From CAVQBC01 sp963848415 (GTDB taxonomy: Bacteria > Actinomycetota > Thermoleophilia > Solirubrobacterales > Solirubrobacteraceae), in contig CAWKDN010000001.1 in the NCBI GenBank assembly GCA_963848415.1, positions 2,046,001-2,110,000 on the forward strand: 64,000 bases of DNA, written 5' to 3'. The notes under the pieces were generated by a model. The model had not been told where the DNA came from and searched no databases. It was given only the letters and a program-made list of their open reading frames with translations. This document shows, piece after piece, positions 44,416-52,491 of the stretch. Each line of letters begins with the position of its first letter. The stretch's first letter is position 1. The position numbers and the translations under genes are program-made.

Positions 44416-45624
44416 GCCTCCCTGTGGGCGGGCGGGAGCGGTCCGGCCGGGAACTCCGCGAGCGTCTGGTGGCGCAGCGCGACGACGCCCGCCGCCGTCA
44501 GCAGGGCGAAGAGCGCGACGCCCCAGGCGGTGCGCAGCGCATGCGTCGGCCCCCAGATCACCAGCAGGAGCAGGGCGACCGCGACGATCGCCCAGACGAT
44601 CCCGGCCCGGTCGTTCAGGACGGGCGCCAGCCGGCGCCGGAGGAACGTCGCCGGGGATGTCGGACCGGCCAGGATCGCGCCGAAGAGGACGACCGCGCCG
44701 TACAGGATCGCCGCCCAGCCGATCTGGAGCCAGGATCGAGGTGCCGATCGTCCACACGCGGTCGCCGGCGGCGCGGGACCCGGGCTGGGTGAGCGCGTCG
44801 ACCGCATAGCTGCCGCCGAGCCGGCGCGTCGCGAGGATGACGAGCCCGACGAGGATGAGCGCCCAGCCGACGTTGCGCAGCGTTCGCCGGCGCTCGCCCC
44901 GCGCGAGCAGGATCGCCGCGGCGTAGAGGACGAGCACGAGCACGAGCAGCGCGACGCTCAGGATCTTGAGCGCCTTGAGGCCCTGCTGGGCGGTCGCCAG
45001 CTCGGAGGAGCGCGCGACGGTGATCACCCCGGCGTCGGGCGGGAGCCGGCTGAGCGACGGCGGCGGGACCCCGAGCTCGCCGGCGACCACCGTCACGAGC
45101 TCGCGCAGGTCGAGGGTCACCACGCCGTCGCCGGTGGTTATGCCGTAGCCCGTCTCGTCCTCGAGCACGTTGAGGAGCTTGCGCTGGGCGAAGACGCTCG
45201 CGTCGACGAAGCCCTGCTGCACCCGGCCGGAGGCGAGCAGGCGCTCGACGGCGTCGGTCGCGGGCTGCCGGAGCGCCGCCGCCGCCGGGGCGACGAGCGG
45301 CTTGAACGCGGGGCGCACGCGCTGCTCGAGCGCCCCCGAGACGTCGGCCTTGTCGTAGGCCTCGTCGACGAGGAAGACCGCGAGCGCGCGCTGGACCTGG
45401 GGGTCCTCGATCATCTGCGCGCTCGCCTTGCGCCAAGCCTCCTCGTCGAGCATCTGCCGGTCCACCCAGGTGGTCAGGACCGAGATCACGGCGATCACCG
45501 AGGCGGCGACGATCAGCGCCCAGACGAGCGCCCGCCGGCGCCGGCTCATCCGCGGCCCCGGCCCCGGCGCCGGCGCCGGGGCGTCGGCGTCCGTCGTGGC
45601 GGCTGGTCTCGGCGCTGCGCTCAT
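44412..45624 (-). CDS. Actinobacterial integral membrane protein, unknown (apparent frameshift)
   Basis: The corrected protein has about 403 residues. One N-terminal membrane helix (ALVWALIVAASVIAVISVL) precedes a 170-residue extracytoplasmic helical region (EEAWRKASAQMIEDPQVQRAL), and about five C-terminal helices end in LRHQTLAEFPAGPLPPAHREA. The shift near 44735 is one surplus G. It belongs to a group of conserved hypothetical membrane proteins common in actinobacteria. Its stop overlaps the ATG of the glutamate decarboxylase remnant. The start is ATG 45624 or GTG 45633, with AGAGGA upstream. Confidence 0.7.
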
Positions 45625-45659
45625 GGGCACCACATCCTCTTGGACGGCCCGCGTGCCGC

Positions 45660-45681
45660 CATCACCTGCATCAGATGATGC
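45660..45681. promoter_or_regulatory. 22-bp stress-region motif, copy A
   Basis: On the complementary strand this reads GCATCATCTGATGCAGGTGA followed by TG. It differs from the copy at 49085-49106 at only two positions. It lies between the divergent genes starting at 45624 and 45733. Confidence 0.5.
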
Positions 45682-45732
45682 GCGCGCCGGGCCTCCGCGC
45701 CACGGTCTTCACCCGTGAGGCGGCCGGCTCGC

Positions 45733-46126
45733 ATGGGGTGGTGGACGGGTGTCCTGTTCGCGGTCGGCTCCACCTGCTTCCTGGTGGCGTCGGTCGCGTC
45801 GCAGTGGACCGCGGCGTCGCGCCCCGTCCTCGGCGTGACGTTTCTTCTTCGGCTCGATCTGCTTCCTGGTCTCCAGCGAGCTCGCGTTCGCGCGCGTGTG
45901 CGGGCGCTGGTTCGCGCTGCTGCGGCGCTCGCGCCCGTGGCGGATCGCGGCGCTCAACCTGCTCGGGTCGGTCGCCTTCGGGGTGTCCGCCGCCGCCGCG
46001 CTCGTCGAGCCGTCGACCAGCGAGCCGGTCAGCGCCGCGATCGCGAACGCCGGCACGTCGGTCGGCGCGGCCTGCTTCCTGGCCGGCGCGGTCATGCTCG
46101 TCCCGCGGGCTGCGCGGCGCGGGTGA
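45733..46126 (+). CDS. Small membrane protein, YrhK-like (apparent frameshift)
   Basis: The corrected protein has 130 residues and four hydrophobic segments: WWTGVLFAVGSTCFLVASVA, FFFGSICFLVSSELAF, ALNLLGSVAFGVSAAAALV and GAACFLAGAVMLVP. Removing one T from the TTT near 45844 joins the two halves. The repeated GS-x-CFL pattern resembles YrhK-domain proteins, but this is tentative. An in-frame GTG at 45715 is an alternative start. Motif copy A lies just upstream. Confidence 0.55.
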
Positions 46127-46133
46127 CGCGCGC

Positions 46134-46155
46134 GTCATCCCGTTCGGGTGATGAC
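46134..46155. promoter_or_regulatory. 22-bp stress-region motif, copy B
   Basis: GTCATCCCGTTCGGGTGATG matches copy C at 16 of 20 aligned bases, including CGGGTGATG intact. It sits about 30 nt upstream of the universal stress protein start. Confidence 0.4.
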
Positions 46156-46162
46156 CGCGGTC
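46153..46162. promoter_or_regulatory. GACCGCGGTC palindrome upstream of uspA-like gene
   Basis: A 10-bp perfect palindrome that is part of a 13-bp string (46153-46165) shared with the DoxX/DUF6325 intergenic region at 50499-50511. Confidence 0.35.
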
Positions 46163-46185
46163 CGGGCGGCCCGCAGGATGCCCGT

Positions 46186-47118
46186 ATGACGCCGAAGCCC
46201 ATCCTCGTCGGCTACGACCCGCGCTCGCTCGACCGCGCTCCCGTCGACTTCGCCGCCGCCGCGGCCCGGTTCACCGGCTCACCCCTGATCGTCGCGTCGG
46301 CCCACGCGGATGCCGTCCAGATCCACGAGCTCGCGAGCCCGGGCCAGATCGACGCCGAGCTCGCCGTCGACGCCCACGCGGCGCTCGGCGACCTCGGGCG
46401 CGAGCTGCGCGACGACGGCGTCGCGGCGGACTGCCGGCCGTTTCTTGGTTGGAGCACGCCGCAGGCGCTCCACGACGCGGCGGAGCAGCTGGAGGCGGGC
46501 CTGCTGGTCGTCGGCTCCTCGCGACGCGCCCAGCATGGGCGCCTGCACCGGGGATCGACGGCGGAGCGGTTGCTGCACGGGGCGCCCTGCCCCGTCGCCA
46601 TCGTCCCCCGCGGGTGGGAGCCGGGCGGAGGCATCAGGACGATCGGGGCCGCCTACGTCGCCACCCCGGAGGGCCGTGACGCTCTGCGCGGCGCCGTCGC
46701 GCTCGCCCGTCGCGCCGGCGCGGACGTGCGTGTCCTCAGCGCTGCCCGGCCCCACGGATACGCCCAGACCCAGGGCGGCGGCCCGGGTGTGGAGGCGACG
46801 ACCTTCGAGGAGATCGGCAGCGAACTGCGGGTGCACGCCGAGGAGGCGATCCAGGCGGAAGCCGGTGACGTGCGCGACGTCCGCCTCGAGCCGGACGTCA
46901 GCGTCCAGGACCCGGGCGACTTCCTCGTCGCGGCCTCGAGGCACCTCGATCTCCTGGTCTGCGGGTCGCGCGGGTACGGGCCCACGCGGGCCGTGCTGCT
47001 GGGTGGCGTGTCACGCCGGCTCACCGCGGAGGCGCACTGCCCGGTCGTCGTGCTGGTGCGGGGCACCGAGGCGGGGCTCGAGCGGCTCCTGGGCGAGCGC
47101 GCCGGCTCGGCGGTGTGA
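46186..47118 (+). CDS. Tandem-domain universal stress protein
   Basis: The 310-residue protein holds two UspA domains. The ATP-binding loops are GSSRRAQHGRLHRGSTAERLL in the first and GSRGYGPTRAVLLGGVSRRL in the second, both following the G-x2-G-x9-G-S/T pattern. Such proteins are often induced by hypoxia, starvation or redox stress. It lies next to the amphi-Trp-like gene and the response regulator. Two sequence motifs shared with other stress genes are found upstream. Confidence 0.9.
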   Translation: MTPKPILVGYDPRSLDRAPVDFAAAAARFTGSPLIVASAHADAVQIHELASPGQIDAELAVDAHAALGDLGRELRDDGVAADCRPFLGWSTPQALHDAAEQLEAGLLVVGSSRRAQHGRLHRGSTAERLLHGAPCPVAIVPRGWEPGGGIRTIGAAYVATPEGRDALRGAVALARRAGADVRVLSAARPHGYAQTQGGGPGVEATTFEEIGSELRVHAEEAIQAEAGDVRDVRLEPDVSVQDPGDFLVAASRHLDLLVCGSRGYGPTRAVLLGGVSRRLTAEAHCPVVVLVRGTEAGLERLLGERAGSAV

Positions 47119-47128
47119 GCGCGGAGCG

Positions 47129-47329
47129 ATGACCGAGCGCCTCGCTCGCAAGGAGGTCGCGGCCCGGCTGCGCGAGCTCGCCGACCGGCTCTCTGACGAC
47201 GAGGACCTCGAGCTCGAGCACGGCGGGCAGCGCTTCAGCGTGGCGGTACCCGACGAGATCGGCCTCGAGATCGAGCTCGACCTGGAGCGCGACGACGAGC
47301 CCCCCGATCCCGGGACCGGACGGCCGTGA
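47129..47329 (+). CDS. Small amphi-Trp-like protein
   Basis: The 66-residue acidic protein reads LARKEVAARLRELADRLSDD, then LELEHGGQRFSVAVPDEIGLEIELDLERDD. This matches the layout of amphi-Trp domain proteins (an N-terminal helix and amphipathic strands), although the tryptophan-bearing strand at the end is missing. ATG 47129 lies 10 bp after the universal stress protein stop, so the two are probably co-transcribed. Function is unknown. Confidence 0.65.
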   Translation: MTERLARKEVAARLRELADRLSDDEDLELEHGGQRFSVAVPDEIGLEIELDLERDDEPPDPGTGRP

Positions 47330-47360
47330 CCACGCCGTGGTGCGGCGACGCCGTTCGCGG

Positions 47361-47390
47361 TTGACGGCCACCACGCGAAGCGGCGATAGT
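47361..47390 (+). promoter_or_regulatory. Promoter of the 47399 response regulator, leaderless
   Basis: TTGACG (47361-47366) and GATAGT (47385-47390) are 18 nt apart. GTG 47399 begins 8 nt after the -10 box. Confidence 0.6.
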
Positions 47391-47398
47391 CGGTCGCC

Positions 47399-48112
47399 GT
47401 GGGCACCTCGCAAGCCGAACCGGCGCGGGTCAAGCGCGTCGTGCTGGCGGACGACAGCTTCCTCATCCGCGAGGCCATCGCCGCCGTCCTGGGGTCCGAG
47501 CCCGGCTTGGAGCTGGTCGCGGCGTGCGGCGACGGCGACGCGCTGCTGGCGGCGATCGACGCCGAGCAGCCGGACGTCGTGCTCACCGACATCCGGATGC
47601 CGCCGTCGGGTGACGGCGAGGGGATCTTGGTCGCCAACCGCCTGCGCGAGACGCACCCCGGCGTGGGCGTCGTCGTGATGAGCCAGTACGCCGATCCGAG
47701 CTACGGCGCCGACCTGTTCGAGCGGGGGTCAGACCGGCGCGCCTACCTGCTCAAGGAGCGCCTGCACCACCGCGCCCAGCTCGTGGGGGCGCTCGAGGCG
47801 GTGGCCGCCGGAGGCTCGATCGTCGATCCCAAGGTCGTCGAGACGCTGATCGCCGACCGGGTCAAGAGCGAGCGCTCGCCGCTCGGCGAGCTGACCACGC
47901 GCGAGCTCGAGATCCTGGCCGAGCTCGCTCAGGGCAAGAGCAACCAGGCGATCGCCACGCAGCGCTTCCTCACCAAGCGCGCCGTCGAGAAGCACATCAA
48001 CGCGATCTTCTCCAAGCTCGGGCTCACTCCCGACGAGGACGTCAGCCGACGGGTGAAGGCGGCGCTGATCTACCTCTCCGAGCGCGAGGCGGCCGGCTCA
48101 CCGGCCGCCTAG
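47399..48112 (+). CDS. NarL/LuxR-family response regulator
   Basis: The 237-residue protein has a receiver domain (VLADDSFLIREAI with the acidic pair, VVLTDIRMPPSG with the phospho-acceptor Asp, and YLLKERLHH with the conserved Lys). A LuxR helix-turn-helix follows (LTTRELEILAELAQGKSNQA, then FLTKRAVEKHINAIFSKLGL). No histidine kinase is encoded nearby, so its partner is elsewhere. It is an obvious candidate to act on the motifs found upstream of neighbouring stress genes. GTG 47399 is set by the leaderless promoter. Confidence 0.92.
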   Translation: MGTSQAEPARVKRVVLADDSFLIREAIAAVLGSEPGLELVAACGDGDALLAAIDAEQPDVVLTDIRMPPSGDGEGILVANRLRETHPGVGVVVMSQYADPSYGADLFERGSDRRAYLLKERLHHRAQLVGALEAVAAGGSIVDPKVVETLIADRVKSERSPLGELTTRELEILAELAQGKSNQAIATQRFLTKRAVEKHINAIFSKLGLTPDEDVSRRVKAALIYLSEREAAGSPAA

Positions 48113-48177
48113 TCCATCGCCGGCGACACACGGTCAGGCCTCCCGGCCGGCTCGCGTTGCGGCGGCCGGGCGCATCG

Positions 48178-48702
48178 TCAACCGGTGCTGCGCGCCTGCG
48201 CCGCCCCGGGCAGGTGCGCGCCGAGGGCGACGAGGTCCTGCGGGTGCAGCCACGCGTCGGCGACGGGCTGCCCGCCGGCGGCCTCGATCGCGTCGCGGAG
48301 CGGGATCGCCCAGCGGTGCTCGAGGATCGCCACGGCCGCCGTGGTCCCCGGCGCGATCGCGTCGGCGACGTACCAGACCTCGTCCTCGAGCGGGTGCACG
48401 CCGCCCGCCGCCGCGGCCGCTTCGGCCCCGGCCAGGGCGCCGATCTCGGCGCCCTCCTCGCCGTCGGCGCCCAGCCCGATCAGCGCCCCGGCGAGGGCGC
48501 CGAGCTCGATCGCCTCACCGGCGGTGAGGTCGCTGGTCTCGAGCGCCTCGACGTTCCCGTCCTCGTCCTTGTGCACGACGATGACATCGACCAGGCGCAC
48601 GATGTCGTGCTCGCGCAACCGCCGCAGCTCGGCGGTGACCAGTCCCTGGGGCTCCGCGTCGCCGAAGCCGACGACGAGCAGCTGCATGGGTCCGAAGGTC
48701 AT
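48178..48702 (-). CDS. DUF6325/DUF1269-like protein
   Basis: The 174-residue protein starts MTFGPMQLLVVGFGDAEPQG and continues with ELRRLREHDIVRLVDVIVVHKDEDG. A glycine/alanine-rich hairpin-like stretch (GALAGALIGLGADGEEGAEI) and an EHRWAIPLRDAIEAAGG block follow. It matches the DUF6325 family known mainly from actinobacteria. A longer paralogue is encoded at 49667-50470. It follows the SHOCT gene with a 2-bp gap. Function is unknown. Confidence 0.8.
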   Translation of the reverse strand: MTFGPMQLLVVGFGDAEPQGLVTAELRRLREHDIVRLVDVIVVHKDEDGNVEALETSDLTAGEAIELGALAGALIGLGADGEEGAEIGALAGAEAAAAAGGVHPLEDEVWYVADAIAPGTTAAVAILEHRWAIPLRDAIEAAGGQPVADAWLHPQDLVALGAHLPGAAQARSTG

Positions 48703-48704
48703 GG

Positions 48705-49013
48705 TCAGCTCCCCTGCAGGATCTTCTGCTTCTCGGCCTCGAACTCCGGCGCGGTCAGCACGCCGGCGTCGAGCAGGCTCTTGAGCTGGGTGAGCGCCGC
48801 GACGCGATCGGCCGGTGACTGTGGCGCCGGGGCGGCGGGCGGCGGCGGCGCCGCAGGTGGGGGCGCGGCCGCCGCCGGCGGTTGTGCGCCGGCGATCGCC
48901 TGGTCCTGCTCGTACTCGTGCTCCTGGCGGCGCTGGGAGTGCTTGCCTGCCGCGTACGCGCTGCCGCCGACCATCGCGGCGCGCAGCAGGGGACGTCGTC
49001 GGCCTAGTGGCAT
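48705..49013 (-). CDS. SHOCT-domain protein with Pro/Ala linker
   Basis: The 102-residue protein has a basic N-terminus with a short hydrophobic stretch (LLRAAMVGGSAYAAGKHSQ), a long Pro/Ala-rich linker and a C-terminal SHOCT helix pair (LTQLKSLLDAGVLTAPEFEA). SHOCT modules are usually appended to membrane or oligomerising proteins. ATG 49013 has GAAGGAG 8 nt upstream. Motif copy C lies about 70 bp further upstream. Confidence 0.8.
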   Translation of the reverse strand: MPLGRRRPLLRAAMVGGSAYAAGKHSQRRQEHEYEQDQAIAGAQPPAAAAPPPAAPPPPAAPAPQSPADRVAALTQLKSLLDAGVLTAPEFEAEKQKILQGS

Positions 49014-49084
49014 GGATGTGCTCCTTCGGGGTCCTCGCGGGTCACGGCGCTCGACCGGGATGCAATCGCGACGGCGGGACGCCG

Positions 49085-49106
49085 GCATCATCCGATGCGG
49101 GTGATG
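49085..49106. promoter_or_regulatory. 22-bp stress-region motif, copy C
   Basis: GCATCATCCGATGCGGGTGA followed by TG. It contains an imperfect inverted repeat, CATCATCC and GGGTGATG, around a 5-bp centre. It precedes the SHOCT-DUF6325 operon. Confidence 0.5.
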
Positions 49107-49192
49107 CCGCCCCGCGTGCCGCGACCGACTACGTGGTCTCCCGAGCGGCGGCGGCCCGCGGTTCCGGCAGCCGCGCGCTCGGGCCGCAGGGA

Positions 49193-49585
49193 TCAGGCCT
49201 GCTGCGAGGAGGCGGCCGGCTGGGCCTCTGCCGGATCGTCCGAGAAGACCACGAGCTCTCGCACCTCGATCGAGCCGTAGTGGGCGTTGGGCATCTTCGC
49301 CGCCCACTCCTCAGCGGTCGCCCGGTCGGGGACATCGAGCACGTAGTAGCCGCCGAGCACCTCGCGGCTCTCGGCGAAGGGGCCGTCGGCCACCAGGGGC
49401 TCGCCGTCGCGCACGCGCACGGTCGTGGCGGTCTCGGTCGGGTGCAGCGCGTCGCCCGCCCGGTGCACGCCGGCCTCGATGACCGCTCGGTCGTAGGCGA
49501 ACCAGGCGGGCAGCTCTGCCATCCGCTCCTCGGGGGACGGGCCGCCCTCGGTCGGCGCGTAGATCAACAGCATGAACTCCGGCAT
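49193..49585 (-). CDS. YciI/DGPF-domain protein
   Basis: The 130-residue protein reads MPEFMLLIYAPTEGGPSPEE, VRDGEPLVADGPFAESREVL with the DGPF signature, and GGYYVLDVPDRATAEEWAAK. The fold is a ferredoxin-like dimer, and family members are often encoded next to ECF sigma factors, which is not the case here. AGGAGG lies 7 nt upstream of ATG 49585, and a TAGGGT -10 candidate sits at 49619-49624. Confidence 0.88.
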   Translation of the reverse strand: MPEFMLLIYAPTEGGPSPEERMAELPAWFAYDRAVIEAGVHRAGDALHPTETATTVRVRDGEPLVADGPFAESREVLGGYYVLDVPDRATAEEWAAKMPNAHYGSIEVRELVVFSDDPAEAQPAASSQQA

Positions 49586-49666
49586 CGTGAACCTCCTGTC
49601 CGGGGTCGGCAGGCTCCGACCCTACGGCCTACCGACGGACGGGACCAGCCGGAATCGACATCCGCT

Positions 49667-50470
49667 TCACGATCCGGGCTCGTCGTCGCCGAGCTGCTCG
49701 AGGAAGTCCTCCGCCTCGGCGCGCGCCGCCTCGACGGCGGCCAGCTCGACGACGCCGCGGGTGGCCAGCGCGTCGAGCGCCGCGTGCGCTTCGTGCTCGG
49801 GCATGAAGCCCTCCTCGACCAGCGTCTGGACGATCTCCGCGGCCGCGCCTGCGCGCGCCTCGGGCGGGGCGCCTCCGGTCGGAGCCTTGGCCGCGAAGGT
49901 GCCCAGCGCCTCCAGCAGCGCGGCGCCGCGCGCCGCCTGGGCGAGCTCGATCGCCGCCTGTGCGTCGGCGATCGCCTGCAGCTCGGCGCCGACGATCATC
50001 ACGGCCTCCGGCGTGAGCATCCCCTGGGACAGGAGCATCCCGCCGGCCTCGCGGATGGTCTCCTGCAGGTGGCTCGCCCACAGGTGCTCGACGAGCACGA
50101 CCGCCGCGTGCTCGCCACGGCCGATGTGGTCGGTCTGGCGGCGCAGATCCTCGACGCTGAAGCCGGCCGTCTGGGCGAGGGGGCCGTCCGCGAGCAGCGT
50201 ATGGCCGTTGCCGCCGGCGCCGTTCATGCCCAGCAGGTGCTTGACGGGGTCCCCGCCGGCCGGCGCGTCGGCCAGCAGCGGGTTGAGGTCGAGCTCGACC
50301 AGCTCGCCGTCGAGCGAGCGCGAGAGCAGGCGCGCGTCGAGCACGCGAATCATGCCGCGGCCGCGCAGCGCCCGGATCTCGCGGGCGATGTCACCCCGGA
50401 AGCGCTCTGTGGTCTCGAATCCGACCACCAGCATCTGCAGCGGGCCGCCGCCGTAGGCCTCAAGGCTCAT
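49667..50470 (-). CDS. DUF6325-like protein with C-terminal helical extension
   Basis: The 267-residue protein opens GGPLQMLVVGFETTERFRGD and RALRGRGMIRVLDARLLSRS, the same layout as the 48178-48702 gene. HAAVVLVEHLWASHLQETI follows, and then a 90-residue alanine-rich C-terminal part ends in two short-helix units (EIVQTLVEEGFMPEHEAHAAL and LATRGVVELAAVEAARAEAE). It may be a membrane-associated stress protein; no known activity. A TAGGCT box lies 6 nt before ATG 50470. Confidence 0.75.
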   Translation of the reverse strand: MSLEAYGGGPLQMLVVGFETTERFRGDIAREIRALRGRGMIRVLDARLLSRSLDGELVELDLNPLLADAPAGGDPVKHLLGMNGAGGNGHTLLADGPLAQTAGFSVEDLRRQTDHIGRGEHAAVVLVEHLWASHLQETIREAGGMLLSQGMLTPEAVMIVGAELQAIADAQAAIELAQAARGAALLEALGTFAAKAPTGGAPPEARAGAAAEIVQTLVEEGFMPEHEAHAALDALATRGVVELAAVEAARAEAEDFLEQLGDDEPGS

Positions 50471-50476
50471 GCCCGA

Positions 50477-50482
50477 AGCCTA
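50477..50482 (-). promoter_or_regulatory. -10 box of the 50470 gene, leaderless type
   Basis: TAGGCT on the minus strand ends 6 nt before ATG 50470. The corresponding -35 position falls in the palindrome at 50498-50509. Confidence 0.5.
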
Positions 50483-50497
50483 CGGTGTGTAGCCTTG

Positions 50498-50509
50498 GGA
50501 CCGCGGTCC
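50498..50509. promoter_or_regulatory. GGACCGCGGTCC palindrome in a divergent promoter
   Basis: A 12-bp perfect palindrome between the divergent DUF6325 and DoxX genes. It occupies the -35 position of the minus-strand promoter and is 2 bp from the plus-strand -35, so a bound protein would affect both. Confidence 0.45.
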
Positions 50510-50511
50510 GG

Positions 50512-50541
50512 TTGAGTGGGGTACTCGCCGGGCCGGATAAC
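50512..50541 (+). promoter_or_regulatory. Promoter of the DoxX gene
   Basis: TTGAGT (50512-50517) and GATAAC (50536-50541) are 18 nt apart. The predicted leader is about 20 nt and contains AGGGAGA. Confidence 0.5.
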
Positions 50542-50568
50542 CGATTCGCGACCAGGGAGAACGGATCC

Positions 50569-51096
50569 ATGAAGCTCGGCCTCACCATCTTGCGCGTGCT
50601 CGTCGGCGGGCTGTTCGTCGGCCACGGGACGCAGAAGCTCTTCGGCTGGTTCGGCGGCCACGGGCTCGAGGGCACGAGCGGCTTCTTGGAGGGCCAGCTC
50701 GGCCTCAAGCCCGGCAAGCGCGCCGCGATCGCCGCCGGGGCCGCCGAGGCGGGCGGCGGGGTGCTGATCGCGACGGGCCTGCTGACCCCGGTCGGCAGCG
50801 CCGCGATCATCGGCTCGATGGCCCAGGCCATCCGCACGGTGCACGCCCCCAAGGGCCCGTGGGTGACCGACGGCGGCTGGGAGTACAACGCCGTGCTGAT
50901 CGCTGCGATGGTCGCGCTCGCCGACCTCGGGCCCGGCGACGTGTCGCTCGACCACGCGCTCGGCTTCGACCGCCTCGCGGGTCCCGTCGTGGCGCTCGCC
51001 GCACTGGCCGCGGGGATCGCCGGGCCGGAGCTGCTGCTCGAGAAGCGCGGCGAGGACTCCGCGGAGCCCGAGCCCGCCGAGACGCCCGGCGCCTGA
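50569..51096 (+). CDS. DoxX-family membrane protein
   Basis: The 175-residue protein has the DoxX start LGLTILRVLVGGLFVGHGTQKLFGWFGGHGLEGT and four membrane helices, with HAPKGPWVTDGGWEYNAVLI before the third. DoxX proteins are quinone-linked or redox-associated membrane proteins, and in mycobacteria they pair with superoxide dismutase and thiosulfate metabolism. AGGGAGA precedes ATG 50569 by 8 nt. It probably forms an operon with the next two small genes. Confidence 0.88.
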   Translation: MKLGLTILRVLVGGLFVGHGTQKLFGWFGGHGLEGTSGFLEGQLGLKPGKRAAIAAGAAEAGGGVLIATGLLTPVGSAAIIGSMAQAIRTVHAPKGPWVTDGGWEYNAVLIAAMVALADLGPGDVSLDHALGFDRLAGPVVALAALAAGIAGPELLLEKRGEDSAEPEPAETPGA

Positions 51097-51126
51097 GCCG
51101 GGGGCAACGCGGGTAGGAGCACGATC

Positions 51127-51354
51127 GTGGGTGAGCTCGTGCGCCGGGTCCTGGAGGGATATGAGTCGCTCGCCGAGTGGTCGGTCGACGACCCTGACTC
51201 GGTCGAGGCGGCGCGCGCCGTGCTGCGCCGCGAGCTCGACGAGGGTGGCTACATCGCGGTCCCGGAGCAGGGCGGCCGGGACGGCGATCCCGTGGAGGAT
51301 CTGCCGGTCGACGCCGACCGGGTCGTGCTCACGATGCCGATGGGTGGCGGCTGA
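51127..51354 (+). CDS. Small acidic protein, unknown
   Basis: The 75-residue protein reads VGELVRRVLEGYESLAEWSV, RAVLRRELDEGGYIAVPEQG and DADRVVLTMPMGGG. It has a helical first half and a strand-rich second half. GTG 51127 follows a GTAGGAGC ribosome-binding site. It is co-directional with DoxX and the PRC-barrel gene. No family is recognised. Confidence 0.65.
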   Translation: MGELVRRVLEGYESLAEWSVDDPDSVEAARAVLRRELDEGGYIAVPEQGGRDGDPVEDLPVDADRVVLTMPMGGG

Positions 51355-51396
51355 GAGACCCGCCACCGTGTCCGAACAAGAAGAGGGAGTGCGCGC

Positions 51397-51741
51397 ATGA
51401 GCGACATGTGGGTCTTCAACGATCCGCTGCCCACCGGGCAGACTCGGAAGGATCCCGGCTTCACCGGCTTCAAGGTCGAGGCCACCGACGGCTCGATCGG
51501 TGAAGTGGCCGAGGCAGCGTCCGAAGGGGGCAAGAGCTATCTCGTGGTCGACACCGGGTCGTGGCTGTTCAGCAAGAAGGTCGTGCTCCCGGCCGGGATC
51601 GTCGAACGGGTCGACGAGGACGACAAGAAGGTCTACGTCGACCGGACCAAGGACGAGGTCAAAGGCGCGCCGGAGTTCGACGAGGCCCGTTACACCGACG
51701 CCGCGTACCACCACGAGCTGGGCCAGTACTACGGCAGGTGA
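51397..51741 (+). CDS. PRC-barrel-like protein
   Basis: The 114-residue protein has FTGFKVEATDGSIGEVAEAA, SYLVVDTGSWLFSKKVVLPA and GIVERVDEDDKKVYVDRTKD, the strand pattern of a PRC barrel, then an extended tail YHHELGQYYGR. PRC-barrel proteins occur in stress and surface contexts in actinobacteria. ATG 51397 has GAGGGAG upstream. Confidence 0.82.
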   Translation: MSDMWVFNDPLPTGQTRKDPGFTGFKVEATDGSIGEVAEAASEGGKSYLVVDTGSWLFSKKVVLPAGIVERVDEDDKKVYVDRTKDEVKGAPEFDEARYTDAAYHHELGQYYGR

Positions 51742-51756
51742 GCCGGCGGCCAGCGC

Positions 51757-52491
51757 TCAGGCGCTCGCCACCGTGACGGCTCCCGCCACGAAGACCAGCC
51801 CGAGCGTCAGCCGCCGGAACGCGCGCTCGGGCAGACGCGGGCCAAGGGTCGTCCCCAGCCAGTTGCCGAGCAGCGAGCCGGGCAGCCAGACGGCGAACGC
51901 CGGCCAGAACGCGTCGGTGACGAGCGCGCCGCCGAGCGCCAGCAGCAGCAGGCCGATGCCGTTGGCGGCGACGAAGTAGAGCGCGAGGTCGGCGAGGAAG
52001 CTCTTCTGCGAGGCCTTGTCGCGCGCGAGCAGGAGCACCGGCGCGATGCCGTTGAGCGACGTGGCCGCGCCCATGAAGCCGCCGAGGAAGCCGGCGACGC
52101 CCGTCGCGCCGGGGATGCGCTTCGGCGGAGGAGCGGTCACCGAGCGGGCGAGCAGCACGGCGGCGATCATCACGATGACCCCGGCGGCGACCTTGATGAC
52201 GGCCTCGTCCACCGAGGAGAGGACCGCCACGCCGAGCGCCAGCCCCGGGACGCTGCCGCCGACCAGCGCCGCGACCCGGCGGCGGTCGAGGTCCTCGCGG
52301 AAGCGGTAGGTCACCGGGATGCGGGTGATGAAGGCGAGCGCGAGGTTGACGGTGACCACGAAGGCCAGCGAGTAGCCGGCCAGCAGCAGCAGCGGCGTGG
52401 CCACCAGCGAGTAGCCGAAGCCCGTCACGCCGCCCAGGAAGGCGGCGGCGAACACGATCACGGCGCCGGCGAGCAACATCATCGGGGGCAT
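51757..52491 (-). CDS. TauE/SafE-type anion permease
   Basis: The 244-residue protein has about eight hydrophobic segments. It carries the family loop AFLGGVTGFGYSLVATPLLL near the N-terminus and its second-half repeat GVAGFLGGFMGAATSLNGIAP. TauE/SafE proteins move sulfite, sulfoacetate or other small anions across the membrane. The substrate is not readable. It is convergent with the PRC-barrel gene. Confidence 0.88.
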   Translation of the reverse strand: MPPMMLLAGAVIVFAAAFLGGVTGFGYSLVATPLLLLAGYSLAFVVTVNLALAFITRIPVTYRFREDLDRRRVAALVGGSVPGLALGVAVLSSVDEAVIKVAAGVIVMIAAVLLARSVTAPPPKRIPGATGVAGFLGGFMGAATSLNGIAPVLLLARDKASQKSFLADLALYFVAANGIGLLLLALGGALVTDAFWPAFAVWLPGSLLGNWLGTTLGPRLPERAFRRLTLGLVFVAGAVTVASA

